The notes: generated by a model not told the origin, from the letters alone. Counted from the first letter of the stretch, positions 1 through 11,802 are shown. The stretch is DNA of 64,000 nucleotides from Phytophthora sp. 'mugwort' (GCA_033558025.1 JAUCEF010000003.1:1011001-1075000); one strand, 5' to 3'. Program-made: numbers and translations.

Positions 1-300
1 CAAGCGAACGGAAAGTGGAAAGTGGTGAAGGCGCTGGCCGGGGCAAATATGGTTTCGTATAAATGAGTGTTCAAGATTAAGTTGAACTCGCGTGGCGAAC
101 TGGGCGATTCAAGGCACGTTAAGTCGCTCGGGATTTTCGCGGTGGTACGGCGTCGATTTTGAAGAGCCCTATCCGCTAGAGCTGAAAATCGCAAGCTTGC
201 TGTTCTTGGCGGCATTGACGGTACAATGGAGGCGTCAACTTCGCCGAGGTGACGTACCCAATGCCTACGTTAAGACAAACTTCGATCGACACATAAGAAT
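1..300 (+). pseudogene. Copia reverse transcriptase, N-terminal part
   Basis: Plus-strand frames read through the start of a Ty1/Copia reverse transcriptase: a stretch beginning ANGKWKVVKALAGANMVS, then VFKIKLNSRGE, then GFSRWYGVDFEEPY and RRGDVPNAYVK. These correspond to the family's NGTW..V, KWVFK.K, RLVAKGF..Q.G.DF..T and MDVKTAYL blocks in the right order. The stop after SYK and frame changes near 90 show decay. The homology ends just before the C/A homopolymer run. Confidence 0.8.
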
Positions 301-301
301 G

Positions 302-329
302 CCCCCCCCCCCCAAAAAAAAAAAAAAAA
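302..329 (+). repeat. C12/A16 homopolymer pair
   Basis: Twelve C followed by sixteen A, mirrored exactly at 2579-2606. It sits at one edge of the inverted Copia segment, where a breakpoint would be expected. Confidence 0.9.
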
Positions 330-630
330 CCATCCTGAGATGGCACTTCATGGCTCTTGCTAAAGTGGCTGTATTGATTGCAGCAGAGTGGTCTGCCGAA
401 GCACTTAGTAGTGTCGCCCATAGCCTTGATGTCAAACTCCCGCTCCAATCTGCAGGATCCCGTCGATAACAGCGTCATCTTTGCTCGCGATGATCACATC
501 ATCGATATACGGTCCAAGGGCAGTCAAATTTCCGCCGTGGTGACGGGAATACGGACTTGGATCAAGCTTGCTCCTGGCGCACCACAACGACAGCAGTACG
601 TATTGAACTCCTTGTTCCATAGGGGATCTG
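330..630 (-). pseudogene. Copia reverse transcriptase core, inverted
   Basis: The minus strand carries KLDPSPYSRHHGG, then the catalytic block LGPYIDDVIIASKDDAV (the YVDD motif) and FDIKAMGDTTKCFG, which matches the F.MKDLG....LG block of Copia. This middle piece of the polymerase points the opposite way to the pieces before it (1-300) and after it (640-1164). It must therefore have been inverted within the element. Frames are broken. Confidence 0.8.
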
Positions 631-639
631 CATCGAGTG

Positions 640-1170
640 TACGAGGACCGGTATACTCCTACACCAATGTGACACCGTTGAGGCGTTACTCGTTAACATG
701 GAGATGGCTACGTTTAAGACAGTCCCTAGTCCGGTGGACACCTCGGAGGTCTTAGACGACGGCGTAATCGTGAAGAAAATCAGCATGACGACTGATGAGC
801 CGTGCAATTGGATCGCAGTTGTGGTCTCTAAAAGTCAATTGGCTCGCAGTTGTGGGTCTCCAATTGCGCTCACCCATATATTACAACAGCTATGAGCTAT
901 CTGGGTGGATTTGTTGCCCAACTTCGCCAAAGCCACTGACAGGGAGTAAAGCTCGCGCTGCAGTACCTTTGCGGTACTTCGTCAATTGGACTATCTTTCG
1001 AATTCGGCCAAGGTATCGGATGCAAGTGGGTAGCGACTATCTACGTAGATGCTGAGTGGTTGGAGATTCATCAGACGCGAAGTCGGTCTGCGGGCTGTAC
1101 ATGCACTAATGCTGAACGTGGTTGTAATCGCTTGGGCCTCTGAAAAGCAGCCATATGTCGCACTACCCTG
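640..1170 (+). pseudogene. Copia RNase H region
   Basis: Plus-strand frames read LHQCDTVEALLVNMEM (the block after the polymerase in Copia), an AMSYLGGFVAQLRQ stretch, QYLCGTSSIGLSF, IYVDAEWLEI (the D.DW.G block of RNase H) and AWASEKQPYVAL (the SW.SKKQ..VALS block). Their order fits a Copia pol C-terminus. At least three frame changes and stops make it non-functional. Confidence 0.8.
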
Positions 1171-1743
1171 AATATGGCGCAGCATGTATGGCTCACCTTC
1201 GAGGGAGGCCGTTCGAAGGAAAAGCGCACCGCAGCGGTTTTGCTGCCTGACGTCGGCCGCAAGTTCATGGCGTGGCTTGAAGTTATCGGTGTAACGTCCA
1301 CGACAATGGAAACGAGTGGCTCAACGTTGACGCCGCCGTTATGTCACCGATGGGGTCATGATGACTGAATGGATGAGAACGTATAACGTGAGAGCTAGCT
1401 CGCGGATCCGCAGTGAGTATAGCAAACGAACGAAACTAGCAATGAAACGGTGTGGGAGCGCAGCGATGAGAGTCAGCCCACTGCATTTTTACATTGATCG
1501 ATGACGTCAGGGAAGAAGAAGACGACATCTTTCCTGCATACTAACAAGGTCGCAATGTAAGTAGCAGGTAAACAAAGGGGAAAATAGCTGTAGTGCGAGC
1601 AAAACGCTAACAATTTATATGTTCACTTTCGGTTTAGCCATCAAATACTCAAGACGTACAGCGGCGCCGCACGAACGTTTTCGCTCCACGGAACGGTTAA
1701 TACGATGGGACTACACGAGTGAAGCCCATTAAGTTGCCGCATC
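1165..1743. other. Spacer between the inverted-repeat arms
   Basis: 579 bases with no recognisable gene. A short open frame runs at 1174-1368 on the plus strand without a family match I can name. The Copia RNase H frame stops being recognisable at the arm edge on both sides, so the spacer is not simply more Copia. Confidence 0.6.
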
Positions 1744-2268
1744 AGTGCGACATATGGCTGCTTTTCAGAGGCCCAAGCGATTACAACCACGTTCAGCATT
1801 AGTGCATGTACAGCCCGCAGACCGACTTCGCGTCTGATGAATCTCCAACCACTCAGCATCTACGTAGATAGTCGCTACCCACTTGCATCCGATACCTTGG
1901 CCGAATTCGAAAGATAGTCCAATTGACGAAGTACCGCAAAGGTACTGCAGCGCGAGCTTTACTCCCTGTCAGTGGCTTTGGCGAAGTTGGGCAACAAATC
2001 CACCCAGATAGCTCATAGCTGTTGTAATATATGGGTGAGCGCAATTGGAGACCCACAACTGCGAGCCAATTGACTTTTAGAGACCACAACTGCGATCCAA
2101 TTGCACGGCTCATCAGTCGTCATGCTGATTTTCTTCACGATTACGCCGTCGTCTAAGACCTCCGAGGTGTCCACCGGACTAGGGACTGTCTTAAACGTAG
2201 CCATCTCCATGTTAACGAGTAACGCCTCAACGGTGTCACATTGGTGTAGGAGTATACCGGTCCTCGTA
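1738..2268 (-). pseudogene. Copia RNase H region, mirrored copy
   Basis: Same sequence as 640-1164 in the other arm, on the minus strand. The open frame here starts at 1859 and reads the AWASEKQPYVAL block before leaving the arm into the spacer. Confidence 0.8.
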
Positions 2269-2907
2269 CACTCGATGCAGATCCCCTATGGAACAAGGAG
2301 TTCAATACGTACTGCTGTCGTTGTGGTGCGCCAGGAGCAAGCTTGATCCAAGTCCGTATTCCCGTCACCACGGCGGAAATTTGACTGCCCTTGGACCGTA
2401 TATCGATGATGTGATCATCGCGAGCAAAGATGACGCTGTTATCGACGGGATCCTGCAGATTGGAGCGGGAGTTTGACATCAAGGCTATGGGCGACACTAC
2501 TAAGTGCTTCGGCAGACCACTCTGCTGCAATCAATACAGCCACTTTAGCAAGAGCCATGAAGTGCCATCTCAGGATGGTTTTTTTTTTTTTTTTGGGGGG
2601 GGGGGGCATTCTTATGTGTCGATCGAAGTTTGTCTTAACGTAGGCATTGGGTACGTCACCTCGGCGAAGTTGACGCCTCCATTGTACCGTCAATGCCGCC
2701 AAGAACAGCAAGCTTGCGATTTTCAGCTCTAGCGGATAGGGCTCTTCAAAATCGACGCCGTACCACCGCGAAAATCCCGAGCGACTTAACGTGCCTTGAA
2801 TCGCCCAGTTCGCCACGCGAGTTCAACTTAATCTTGAACACTCATTTATACGAAACCATATTTGCCCCGGCCAGCGCCTTCACCACTTTCCACTTTCCGT
2901 TCGCTTG
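1744..2907 (-). repeat. Right arm of the giant inverted repeat
   Basis: Reverse complement of 1-1164. The inner boundary is sharp: pairing is exact to 1164/1744 and stops at the next base. Beyond 2907 Copia-like coding sequence continues on the minus strand, so this arm keeps sequence from outside the visible left arm. Confidence 0.95.
2278..2578 (+). pseudogene. Copia reverse transcriptase core, mirrored copy
   Basis: Mirror of 330-630. It holds the YIDD catalytic block near 2400 and is on the plus strand, opposite to the flanking Copia pieces in this arm, so the same internal inversion is present in both arms. Confidence 0.8.
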
Positions 2908-3290
2908 CAGATCATTTAATTATTTCTCGATGACCACCTTCCATTTGGGGCCATTCAGGAGTAGGCTGCGCCTCGTCAATATTGTGTGGGGGTATCATAG
3001 CCGACATAACTTCCGCAATAGCCAGGGCTGCTGACCCTGCACCTTCTTCCACCAAACCCAGCGCCAGCAAAACGGTGCTCTGCTACCTCTGCTTCTTCCC
3101 AAGCGAACGCGAACGCTCGCCATATCGTTGATGACAGCTCTGAGAGCCGTGAATTTCCTGATTTCCCCCCGCCATGCCTCGAAAACGCGTGATCGCATAA
3201 GCGCATCCTGATAACGAAAAAAAGCGGCGGGGTAACAACAGAATGCTGAAGCTCCCAGTAATCACGCCACATACTTGGCGCTGTCACTGG
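2608..3290 (-). pseudogene. Copia reverse transcriptase N-terminal part plus outward extension
   Basis: 2608-2907 mirrors 1-300. The minus-strand frame continues outward past 2907 as GPKWKVVIEK followed by a stop and LNDLQ, which fits the W..A...E...L block that precedes NGTW in Copia. Coding signal fades above about 3000; further minus-strand open frames to 3287 have no clear match. The extension shows that this arm, not the left one, keeps the original flank within the window. Confidence 0.6.
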
Positions 3291-4519
3291 AGTGTGATGG
3301 TAGTTGGGCGGATGTCCAATTCTCTACGCGGCCTCGACAAACAATATCGGTATATTTTTTCTGATGTCCCGGCGACGGATGATGGTCAGGAGTACTTGCT
3401 TGAGGAGGAAGCAGTATGCGGCATTCCGTACAAGCGATGCGAACGCGGGCTGGGGGGTTGAAAAAAAAGTGTGACGGGTGCTCCAGATATTAAGTACTAA
3501 GTACTTGAGATTTTCACTAAAAAGCCGGCTGTGCTTGTTTCCGACGAGTCAAATCTACAATAGGATGGGCGCATCGTCAACGTTTGAACCAATGAGCGGT
3601 GACCCGGGGTTACACCAGCAATTCGGTGTTCCAATATACCATTAAAAAGCATATTCTATGTTAATACAATTAGAATTGTCAGCGGACTCAAATAGACCAA
3701 CGTGCTGTTGAGAACAAGGTTCGCCAAACCCATGGTTTCAAATTTGGCTGGGTGGGTGTGACAGTCACAGCGGGTGGGTGGGTTTAGATTTTCGTTTTGG
3801 CCCGAATGACGTCATCCACACGATAACCCATGTTATATACAATAATTTCGTACTCGCACCGGGATTGCAACGGTCCAAGTTTAAACTCGGAGTCTTCCTT
3901 AATAGCTCGGTTAAGCCTTAGGACAAGATTCACGGTTGGAGAAGTTCATTGATCATCAAAGGGTCCTGTCGGTACATGTGCACAGCTCCCCGAAGCACAT
4001 AAATTTGATCTAAATTGGTGTGTGGCCCGCACCTCAAAAGTCAGATCGCGACGTCAATTAATCGATAAAAACGTTTAATATGTCAATTTTCTTTTGGAGT
4101 GCGCTGCTACCACAGCAAACAGACATCAGCTTCTGTGTGACTTCAGTGCATTCATGTGAGGCTTCGGTGTACAAATGGAGCCGTTTTTCGTGTTTCGGGT
4201 TGAATTTCGGGGCAAAGGAATATAAATGCCTTTCGTTTGGAGCGGGATACTGATTTTTCAAATTTCGAAGTTGGCAAACCACTGACAGACGTGAATCCCC
4301 GCCCCCCTCCCTTTGGCACCAACCGCGGCTTAGTTGACATGTCCAGCCCCCAGCGTCACAGCACGGTAAAGTCCATGGCGTCCTATATCGTTACTTGCGT
4401 TTGTCCTAACTATCAACTGCTTGTACAGACTGGCAGCTCGGAACTCCTTCCGTTCCCCGGGCACGGAAAAATATCAGCAGCACAGCGGAGCAGCGCGGAA
4501 CTAGAGCGTATCCGGCTTC
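3291..4519. other. Gene-poor stretch
   Basis: No convincing gene. Minus-strand and plus-strand open frames at 4058-4563 are short and unmatched. G-rich runs at 3747-3786 (GGGTGGG and GGGTGGGTGGG around a TGACAGTCACA palindrome) could fold into a quadruplex. Confidence 0.5.
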
Positions 4520-7470
4520 GTGAGCACGGCCGAAAGATCCACCCTGACGCCCTATCCAATTAACCAAACGCCAATCGTTCCTGCACAACGCGAGGAGTCT
4601 ATCGGACGATCGCGTCAAGAGCAGGAGTTTTGGCTGGTAACGAGCGGCGGGAAGAAGCTTACTCGAAATGTCGCGGCCCAGCTGCGTAAGAAACTGGATG
4701 CTGAACATGGCGCTGGCGGTACCCATCATATAGCTGAAGACCGTTCGGAAAGCCGCTGTCTGCATGATTTATTTGAGATTTCGCCTGGTACTAGTGAAGA
4801 CGAAGGCTCGCACCAGCCAAATAACGCAGACAGTATTCCTGCTTCAGAGGATGAGGAAGCCGACGATGGCAATGCGGACGATGACGAGAACAAAATCGAC
4901 GAAAAGACGCGGGTAAGAACAGCGAGATGGATGACAGTGATGAGGAAAAGACAGATGGTGGGCGCGATGACAACAGTGATGGAATGGAGGAAGACAGCGA
5001 CGATGCAAGTGACGAAAAGGGGGACGACGAGGATGAAAATGACAATGATCGTCTAACCCAGACATCCCCTCTCTTTTTCCAAAGTTCACGTCCATGTTCA
5101 ACTCGTGGGAGGAGTTTCATGACGCTTTCGCCAAGTATCAGGAGGCGTCGTTTCAGCTTTTCTCCAGCGCACAAGTACGTCTGTCGCAACACGGAACATT
5201 TAAATAAAAAAAACGGCCTCAGCACTGAAGCGCGCTGGGAAAAGGAAGAACAAGGGCGTATTGTTGGTCCCGGAGGACTGGGATACATACTCGGAGACGT
5301 TGTGCACGCAAGGTCAGCCGTTTAAAGCACGCGGGGAAGGAAAGCGGAAGCACAAGAAGGTGCGCGGAAGGAAGTGTTCAGCCCGTGTCAACGCGTGTGT
5401 TACGGAAACGCTGAGCGATCTTGGGTACGGCGAGTGACAGCTTCTGGGAACCATAACCACGACCTGAACGAGCACGTCTGCCAGCTACGCGGAGAATAGG
5501 ACTGTGAAGTACCCAAGCTTGAAGAAGACGTAGCAGTACTGCACAAGGCTGGTGCTTGTGCGAAGGGCATTCTGCAGTATCTCCGAGAGCGAAGAGGTAA
5601 ATCTTTAGTGTATATTTTGTATATTTTGGTTAATTTTAAGTTTGGTGTACGTTCGGTATGTATTCGGGGGCTGACTACATTATATCGATTCTGTACTGTT
5701 TCGCTTTGAAGGCAAGAAGACAACCCTAAAGGATGTCCACAATGAGGTCCAAGAAGTCAAAATCAAGGATAAGGCGGGCCTGAATGACACCCAACGAGCT
5801 CTGGTGAATTAGGACGAGTTCTACAAGCAAAACGGTTGATATTCCGCCGATGTGTTGGTGGACTGTGATTCAAGTATCGCGCTCGTCGTGATGTTCCAGA
5901 CGGCTAGGATGAAGCGTCTATTCACGGCGTTTCCGGAAGTGGTGATGGTGGATTCAACACATAACACCAACGCTAATCGTTATAAACTATTTAGCTTCGT
6001 TGTACATGACGTATTTGGAAAGGTATGTCTGTAGAGTTTTTCGTGTTCATTGATATCCTAAATCTAACACAACCCATAGGGTCAATATGTCCACCATTCA
6101 TTTGTTGAGAGCGAGCATAAGGTAAACCTTCGGCCCGTGATTGAAATTTTCAAGAGGGACAACCCGGAATGGAGAAAAATCCGAGTTATCATGACCGACA
6201 AGGTCATTCATGAAACAGCTGTGCTTCGCGAGCAGTTCCCCGACGCTCGTCAGCTTCTGTGTCAATGGCATGTACTGACATGAAACAGGCTGCTCGACTT
6301 GCGCCGACGGTTAAGAAGGATGTTAAGGCAATCATGGGCCTTCTTGTCAACGCGAGAAGCAAACCCGATTGCGATGACGCCAAGGCCTGCATGTTGGAAT
6401 TACTGGGTGGTGACACCTCCCACCCGCTTTACAGCACTTTCATGGAAAACTGGGATACAACTCAAGATGAGTGGGTGCTGTACCAGCGAGGCGACGTACC
6501 CCACCTTACAAACAACACGAACAGGATTGAATCGAAGTGGGGCAAGATCAAGGATGTTATCAATGACTCGTTTACCATTGACCAAGTCTTGTCGGCCCTC
6601 ATTACGCTACAGGAGTACGCTGAAGAGCAGTATCGCGTCGAGTATCATCGCATGGAGGTCGTCTGCGCGATCCGAGTGAAGATCCTGAGTTGGCGTCGCT
6701 GGCAGGGCAGATGAGCGAATTCGCATTCAATTTGCTATCGAAACAGTATGCACTGGCAACAGCAGCTTCTGTAGATTACATCGTTGAGCTTGGGGCTCCA
6801 GGCAAGGCTACCGTAATGAGTCGGAATAGAGGAAACAAGTATGATGTCCACGTACCAGTAAGTCTTGCAGTTTGGTGTAATTTCGGTGTTCTGTGCATAT
6901 TCTGTATGTTTCTAACTTGCGTGTTTCTTGTTTCCCTTATAGCTCAATGATTGCAGTTGTGCGTTCAGGAAACCCTGCTTGCAGCCTTTCCGCCATATCA
7001 TGCAGATCAGAATAGAGTGCAGCTACGAGACAGTGGTTCTTCCATGAAGATTTCCCAGTGATGTGGTTTGTACACAGCCTTGTGGACAACATTGAGCACG
7101 GTAACGTGTGCGCAGGTGGACTCAAACAGAGTATGTGTCCTCCACTACCCAAGGTGAGCGCGCTTGCAGGGACTGATACGCACATGGAAACCAAAGCATT
7201 GACCGAGAGAATTATTGGCAGAATGGCGCTGCAGTCTACCCCTACGTATCGAGTTGCGCATCAGTGGCTTGAAGTTTTTTACGAAGCACTCAACAAAGGT
7301 AATGTCGTCGACTTCACCGAAAAACGAGTGTCCTTCGCCGGCAATCCAGTCTTCACCGGACTGTCGCAAGTGACGTCCGTTGGAGAGGCTAGAGTTTCCC
7401 AAATGTCGTTTGCTGATGAAAGCCTCTCCCCCGCTCGCTCGAGAGATTCGTTTGGCTGACGCGAAGCAGA
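4520..7470 (+). pseudogene. Mutator-like/ZSWIM-type transposase, decayed
   Basis: The remnant starts with a lysine/arginine-rich part (4520-4790) and a long acidic part (4790-5060). A FAR1-like segment follows at about 5090-5590. The MULE transposase core contains FPEVVMVDSTHNTNANRYK (first Asp block), EWRKIRVIMTDK and FPDARQLLCQWHV, then NRIESKWGKIK (Glu block). Three introns fit the frame: 5597-5710, 6023-6079 and 6858-6942, all GT-AG. The last exon starts a SWIM finger, LNDCSCAFRK....FRH, in which the third Cys of CxC...CxH is replaced by Phe. A frameshift follows the QWHVLT block near 6278, and stops lie at about 5200, 5810 and 5840. It is a dead transposon gene. Confidence 0.75.
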
Positions 7471-7699
7471 ATATTTATGTCGATGTTGAAGTTTACAAAA
7501 CAGATATTGATACAACGGGGAGTAGCGGACCAGACGTCGGGGCTGACATTGCACTTACTGACACTGAAGCTAAAGTCGACACCAATGTCAGTAGCAATGA
7601 GGACACGCAACCTCATGGTGCGAACGCGGAATTGGATGATTAGCAGAAAATTTCCAGAGGTACACACAAAACAAACAAAAGTGGGGAAGATCAGGTGAT

Positions 7700-8770
7700 A
7701 TGGCTGTTTTCGGAGAGTCTATCGCTTCGTGGCATGACCAAGGCACAAAAGCAGAAAGCGAAGGCCATACAAGAGCTGAAACGGGGTTGGAACTTGCAGA
7801 AAAGTACCATCGGGTAAAATATTTAAGGCATGCAATCTCGAAGATGTTGCCGTTGTACTCGACGGCCCATACAGCATGTTCATGCTACGACAATTGTCGA
7901 CGCGCTGATGTTGCCTTCGGTCGAGATTCGCGCAAAAGTTGAAGTGCATACCTTCAGCGCCGGTCAAAGCGTCAAAGTGGTCAAGGAGATTCCACAACTC
8001 GACAAACTCAATTAAGTTACGGCAGAATATCGACCTGCTAGCGTACTGGTCTGACGACGGCTACGCTACGTTCAACCAGCTCGACGCAATGGTAGATGTG
8101 ATCGAAGGGTGCGATTACTTTCGGCTGCTGATGCGCACAACTGCATGGCTTGATCAAGTCAAATGGAACGTGGGTGACCTTCGAGATCCATTCCAAGATA
8201 CTCGCGGTGTTACTAACGTACTAATGGCTATCATTATTTGGCCATTATGGACTGATGACTAACAAATGGTTTATGTGTTGTGTTGCAGTCAGAGTAGAAA
8301 AGCTATATAGAAAATCTTAATTCTACGTCTATTTTGATGTCACTGTTAGCGCTTATGGATGAATATGCGGACGTTATAATCGTGGACCCGAGCTATCATG
8401 GGTTCGTGGACGGTGAGCAGAAACGACGGGTCGCAGGAGGATTCGGTGCTAGCAACCCCCATTCAAACGCGTGGTTGGAATATTCAACATAGATCTTCAT
8501 TGGGTTGCTTTCGTGGTGAAGAAGGAGGAGAAAAGTGTGCTACATGTTCTACCTGCAACAATCCCAGAACAACTACAGGATTATTGAAAAAAAGTATGCG
8601 CAAGGTGGTCGAGAAGGTGTTGAACCTGGAGGGACAGTTGGGGAGTACAAGGTGATCAATTGGTGCACTCATCAGGATGGAATATGGCGCATCGCGATTA
8701 TTGAGATGCTGCTTGCAAGGCATCGTGGGACGGCTGCATCTACAGGTTGCAACCGTATCTGCGTATGCGC
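7700..8770 (+). pseudogene. Ulp1-like (C48) protease remnant next to the Mutator-like gene
   Basis: In different frames the plus strand reads ADVIIVDPSYHGFVDGE, then LHWVAFVVKKEEKSVLHVL (fits the catalytic His block HW.....) and later INWCTHQDG..WRIAIIEMLLARHRG, which resembles the Q.D...CG.W.....IEM block around the catalytic Cys, with the CG pair missing. Upstream open frames at 7700-8262 have no match. Ulp1-type proteases travel with many Mutator and CACTA elements, so this piece probably belongs to the transposon at 4520. Both the family call and the link are inferences from short blocks. Confidence 0.5.
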
Positions 8771-9261
8771 TATATGTACAAGGCTATCTGTCTGCTGACG
8801 AAGCCAACGGATGGGTAAGGTACCAACAAGTGATAGCAACGAAAAAACAAACAGGCAGATAAAGAAAATTAAATGCATGTCAGTTTATCACCGCAAAACA
8901 TACATAGAGATCGTACTTTTGGTGTTACCAAAGAAAAATACCGAAAATACACACTATACAACTGTTGCGATCACGGGAATCTGCTAAGTCCCACATTTCC
9001 GAAATCTAGACTTGCCAATAAAAGAGTCATTGTGGTATGTAAACTCCACACCAAACCGAAGATAAAATAATATACTGTGCTTAATGGGTGTATGATCGGT
9101 AATGTTATCCTAGCCGTTTGAACTTGAGCCTAAATCAGTACAGCAATATTGGTATATGTCAAATAATGTCAGTCTACTTTTTGTGGTAGTAGCATCGTCC
9201 AATTTGTTTTTATAGAAAAAAAAACAATCTATAGAAATCGCTGCGAAAAGCATAGTGTATT

Positions 9262-9344
9262 GCCCGTCTGGTGTGCTGCCATCCCACAAATGGTACCAGC
9301 GCGTCTTTCGTCACACCGCATCTGTTAGGCGGCACACCAGACCG
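9262..9344. repeat. Short imperfect inverted repeat
   Basis: GTCTGGTGTGCTGCC (9266-9280) pairs with GGCGGCACACCAGAC (9330-9344) with one mismatch. It could be a remnant of a small hairpin element. Confidence 0.5.
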
Positions 9345-9433
9345 CCCAGATGCCCTTCTGGTGCTTCGCATAGTTTAACCCAAATGTTCCCATTTTCCTC
9401 ACCGGCGGGTGGGTGAGTTTTTCTACTTCCCAG

Positions 9434-9460
9434 CCCCCCCCCCCCCCCCCAAAAAAAAAA
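9434..9460 (+). repeat. C17/A10 homopolymer pair
   Basis: Seventeen C followed by ten A. It resembles the C12/A16 pair at 302-329. No coding sequence adjoins it; 8880-9680 holds nothing else I can name. Confidence 0.9.
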
Positions 9461-9679
9461 GAAAATCGATTTCCGAACGCTGGTTGAAAACTAGCGTGAT
9501 ATAGGGGGCTGTAGGCGACTACCATGAACTCCTGGAGTTGAGAGAGCTTAGTTGGTCTTGGTGGGGATGTCCGGCGTGCTGCTGCTGGGACGTCGGTGCA
9601 GGTGGAGATAGCGTGCTGCTTCTAGAAATTACAGCCGTATTCTGGTCACCAGTACACGTAGTTGGTTGGAGAAATGTGA

Positions 9680-10560
9680 AAATTGAAGGTTGCTTGCTTG
9701 CTAGGCTTTGACATTTACGCGTCCTTCCGATGTTTTAATTTGCTTTCGGCTTCACTCGTACCGCAAGCTTTCTCTTTACACCACTTTCGACAGTTTCACC
9801 TTCATTCCTACGTTTTTCTGTGGCGCTGGATACTACGATCGGTGCTCTCGAGGGGTGGAGAAATACTTCAAATGATAACGATTTACGCTTTCTCATTGTC
9901 AGGTCGAGGAAGGGTTGCCTTTCTAAGCGAACATCATCCTCTGTGATTTTGTCGAGATTGTATTTATCACCAGGAGGTCAGTAAGGAATGCTTTCCGTAC
10001 AAGATGTGGACCATCATTACCAATCATTTGAAAATGTTTCAACAACAGCATCCTCTGTTGACATTAATGCTGCATCGAAACTATCCCAGGTAGATCTCGA
10101 ACAAGTAATTGCAAGTGTACTTTGCAGGCATCCGCATAAAGTACTTCGAAAGCAAATCTTCCCAGTCACAAAATAATGGTCGGCCGTTCTTGCGATGGTC
10201 CAGGAATTCAGCTCTTACTGACATTCATCTTCACGACAAGTTTCTTGGGGTCTTCAGCTTGCGAGACACCATACGACGACACGATCCGCTGCATTGTGCG
10301 AGTGTGCAGGTAAGACAAAACAACCAAACTACCTTCTTGTAAAATATAACGGACATCATCGCGTAGAACATGAACACCGCACGCAACTTGTTCTGCCCAA
10401 CACAATTGTCAAGTACTTGTAATAAGGTGAGCGTGCGTTTGGGGTCATCGTGGCCAGTTTACTGGGAGCTTTTGCGCTGGTTCAGATGGTTCAAACGTCG
10501 GAGGCTGCACACCGCATCCACACCTTTGTCCTGGGTACATTCATATACCGCAGAACCTGA
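9680..10560 (-). pseudogene. Decayed coding sequence, unrecognised
   Basis: Minus-strand frames hold protein-like stretches such as VLSYLHTRTMQRIVSSYGV, EDPKKLVVKMNV, TEDDVRLERQP and LTMRKRKSLSFEVF, broken by stops and frame changes. The content suggests one former gene read from about 10560 to 9680. I cannot assign a family. Confidence 0.35.
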
Positions 10561-10613
10561 TTAAATCCATTCCTCAAGTCCCCTACACGAAATTGTACAT
10601 CATAAGGTAAGAG

Positions 10614-11540
10614 TTAAAGTAGTCGGTTAAAGGTCATAGGAAAACCGCCTCCAAAGTCTTCAATCTGAATAAGCAAAAGTGGTACACCTGTGTGAATCAG
10701 GGGCTCCATAGTTAATGACATTTCGGCGTGGTCTAAAATGATCTCCGGTGGGATAGCTTGCTGTGGTACTATGGCTGACACGTATTGTTTGACGAAAGCA
10801 GATATAGTTCGCCGTTGGACAATAGCGGCATCTAAATGCAATAGTTTTTCTGCTAACAGCTCGCTTCGATCGGCATCAGAGAAGTTGGAATCCAACAGAC
10901 TAGTATCGATTCAAATGCAACCATAGCACAAATCTTGTTTTGTTCGAGAAAATTGGACTCCTGAAAACTCAGGTGCATATATTGTAACCAGCGACAGTAG
11001 TCCATCACTCGATGCGTGGCGTCTACCGCTTTTACTTCGTACTTTTCTCGTAACTTCTTCCAGGATATACTTACCAGGATACACCATGTATTGGCGCCGT
11101 CGCCGATGAAAACAAGGAACCCATCCTCGAGTTCACAAAATTAGTGTCATCATCGGATAATGCATGACTAGGGATCTATGCCGCCCTGCGCGTATGAAAT
11201 GCGTCGATTACATTCTTCGTCAAATTATTTAGCCGTCCTAACTTGGTTCCACCAATGCCGAAAATTGATCGAATCTGTACGTCCGACAAGACATCGGTAC
11301 CTCAATTGAAGTTCCCGCACTTCACCTTCACTAACCGAGCATATGCAGCTCCATAGCCTCGGTCTATCTCGATGGGGGCGGTGTTGTCGCAGTGTGGTTT
11401 GACTGGACCCACCAGGCCCACCCGTGTGCCGTTCGGAGGAGAGTCGTTCGTTTGAGGCATCCTCAATGCAACGATCGCGATAAAAAATAAAAGAGGACGC
11501 GTCTAACGCCCAGGTATAATGAAGGGAGCGCTTTTCTTTC
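10614..11540 (-). pseudogene. Decayed coding sequence, unrecognised
   Basis: Minus-strand frames contain DGFLVFIGDGANTWCIL, KLREKYEVKAVDATHR and a 93-residue open frame at 10614-10895 (SDADRSELLAEKLLHLDAA, AIPPEIILDHAEMSL). They are collinear and probably came from one gene, possibly a transposon protein. No known motif was recognised. Confidence 0.35.
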
Positions 11541-11746
11541 ACTACATGTATTGACCAGGTATTTGCGCAGGTATCGCCCAGGTTTGCGAGATGCGTAAAC
11601 CGTGATGAAAGTTTAAGCTGAGATGTGCTACAGGTATTTCACAGGTATGATTACCTGGAATATGCGAAACATACCTATAGTAACACAATCTGGCCGCTAC
11701 TCTTTTGCCAGGTAGTGAGCGAAGTGCCCGAGTATCCACCAGGTAT
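11540..11746 (+). repeat. CAGGTAT repeat array, left
   Basis: CAGGTAT occurs at 11556, 11568, 11631, 11642 and 11740, with variants CAGGTTT (11579) and CAGGTAG (11709) and inverted copies near 11652 and 11671. The array starts with CACTACATGTATTGACC at 11540, which resembles a CACTA-type terminus. Dense short subterminal repeats of this kind are typical transposase-binding sites at DNA transposon ends. Confidence 0.65.
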
Positions 11747-11802
11747 TGCCCATGTATTAAGCGAACGTTTAGTTCAACATGCATTCGACGACTCCCTGCC
11801 AG

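Larger units (their letters stand above)
1..1164 (+). repeat. Left arm of a giant inverted repeat
   Basis: The arm pairs base for base with 1744-2907 (paired coordinates sum to 2908). Every stretch compared is identical, including a run of 12 C and 16 A, and all translated frames match between the arms. It contains a rearranged Copia pol fragment. The outer end is cut by the window edge; Copia sequence goes on past 2907 on the other side, so the true repeat may be longer. Identity of this kind means a very young duplication, gene conversion or an assembly fold-back. Confidence 0.95.

Noticed and set aside
1..2907. Telomere or hairpin chromosome end
   Set aside because: No telomeric repeat is present and sequence continues on the right; the arms hold Copia fragments.
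4791..5288. 165-residue minus-strand frame rich in Ser and Pro
   Set aside because: It is the shadow of the acidic Asp/Glu repeats of the Mutator-like gene on the plus strand.
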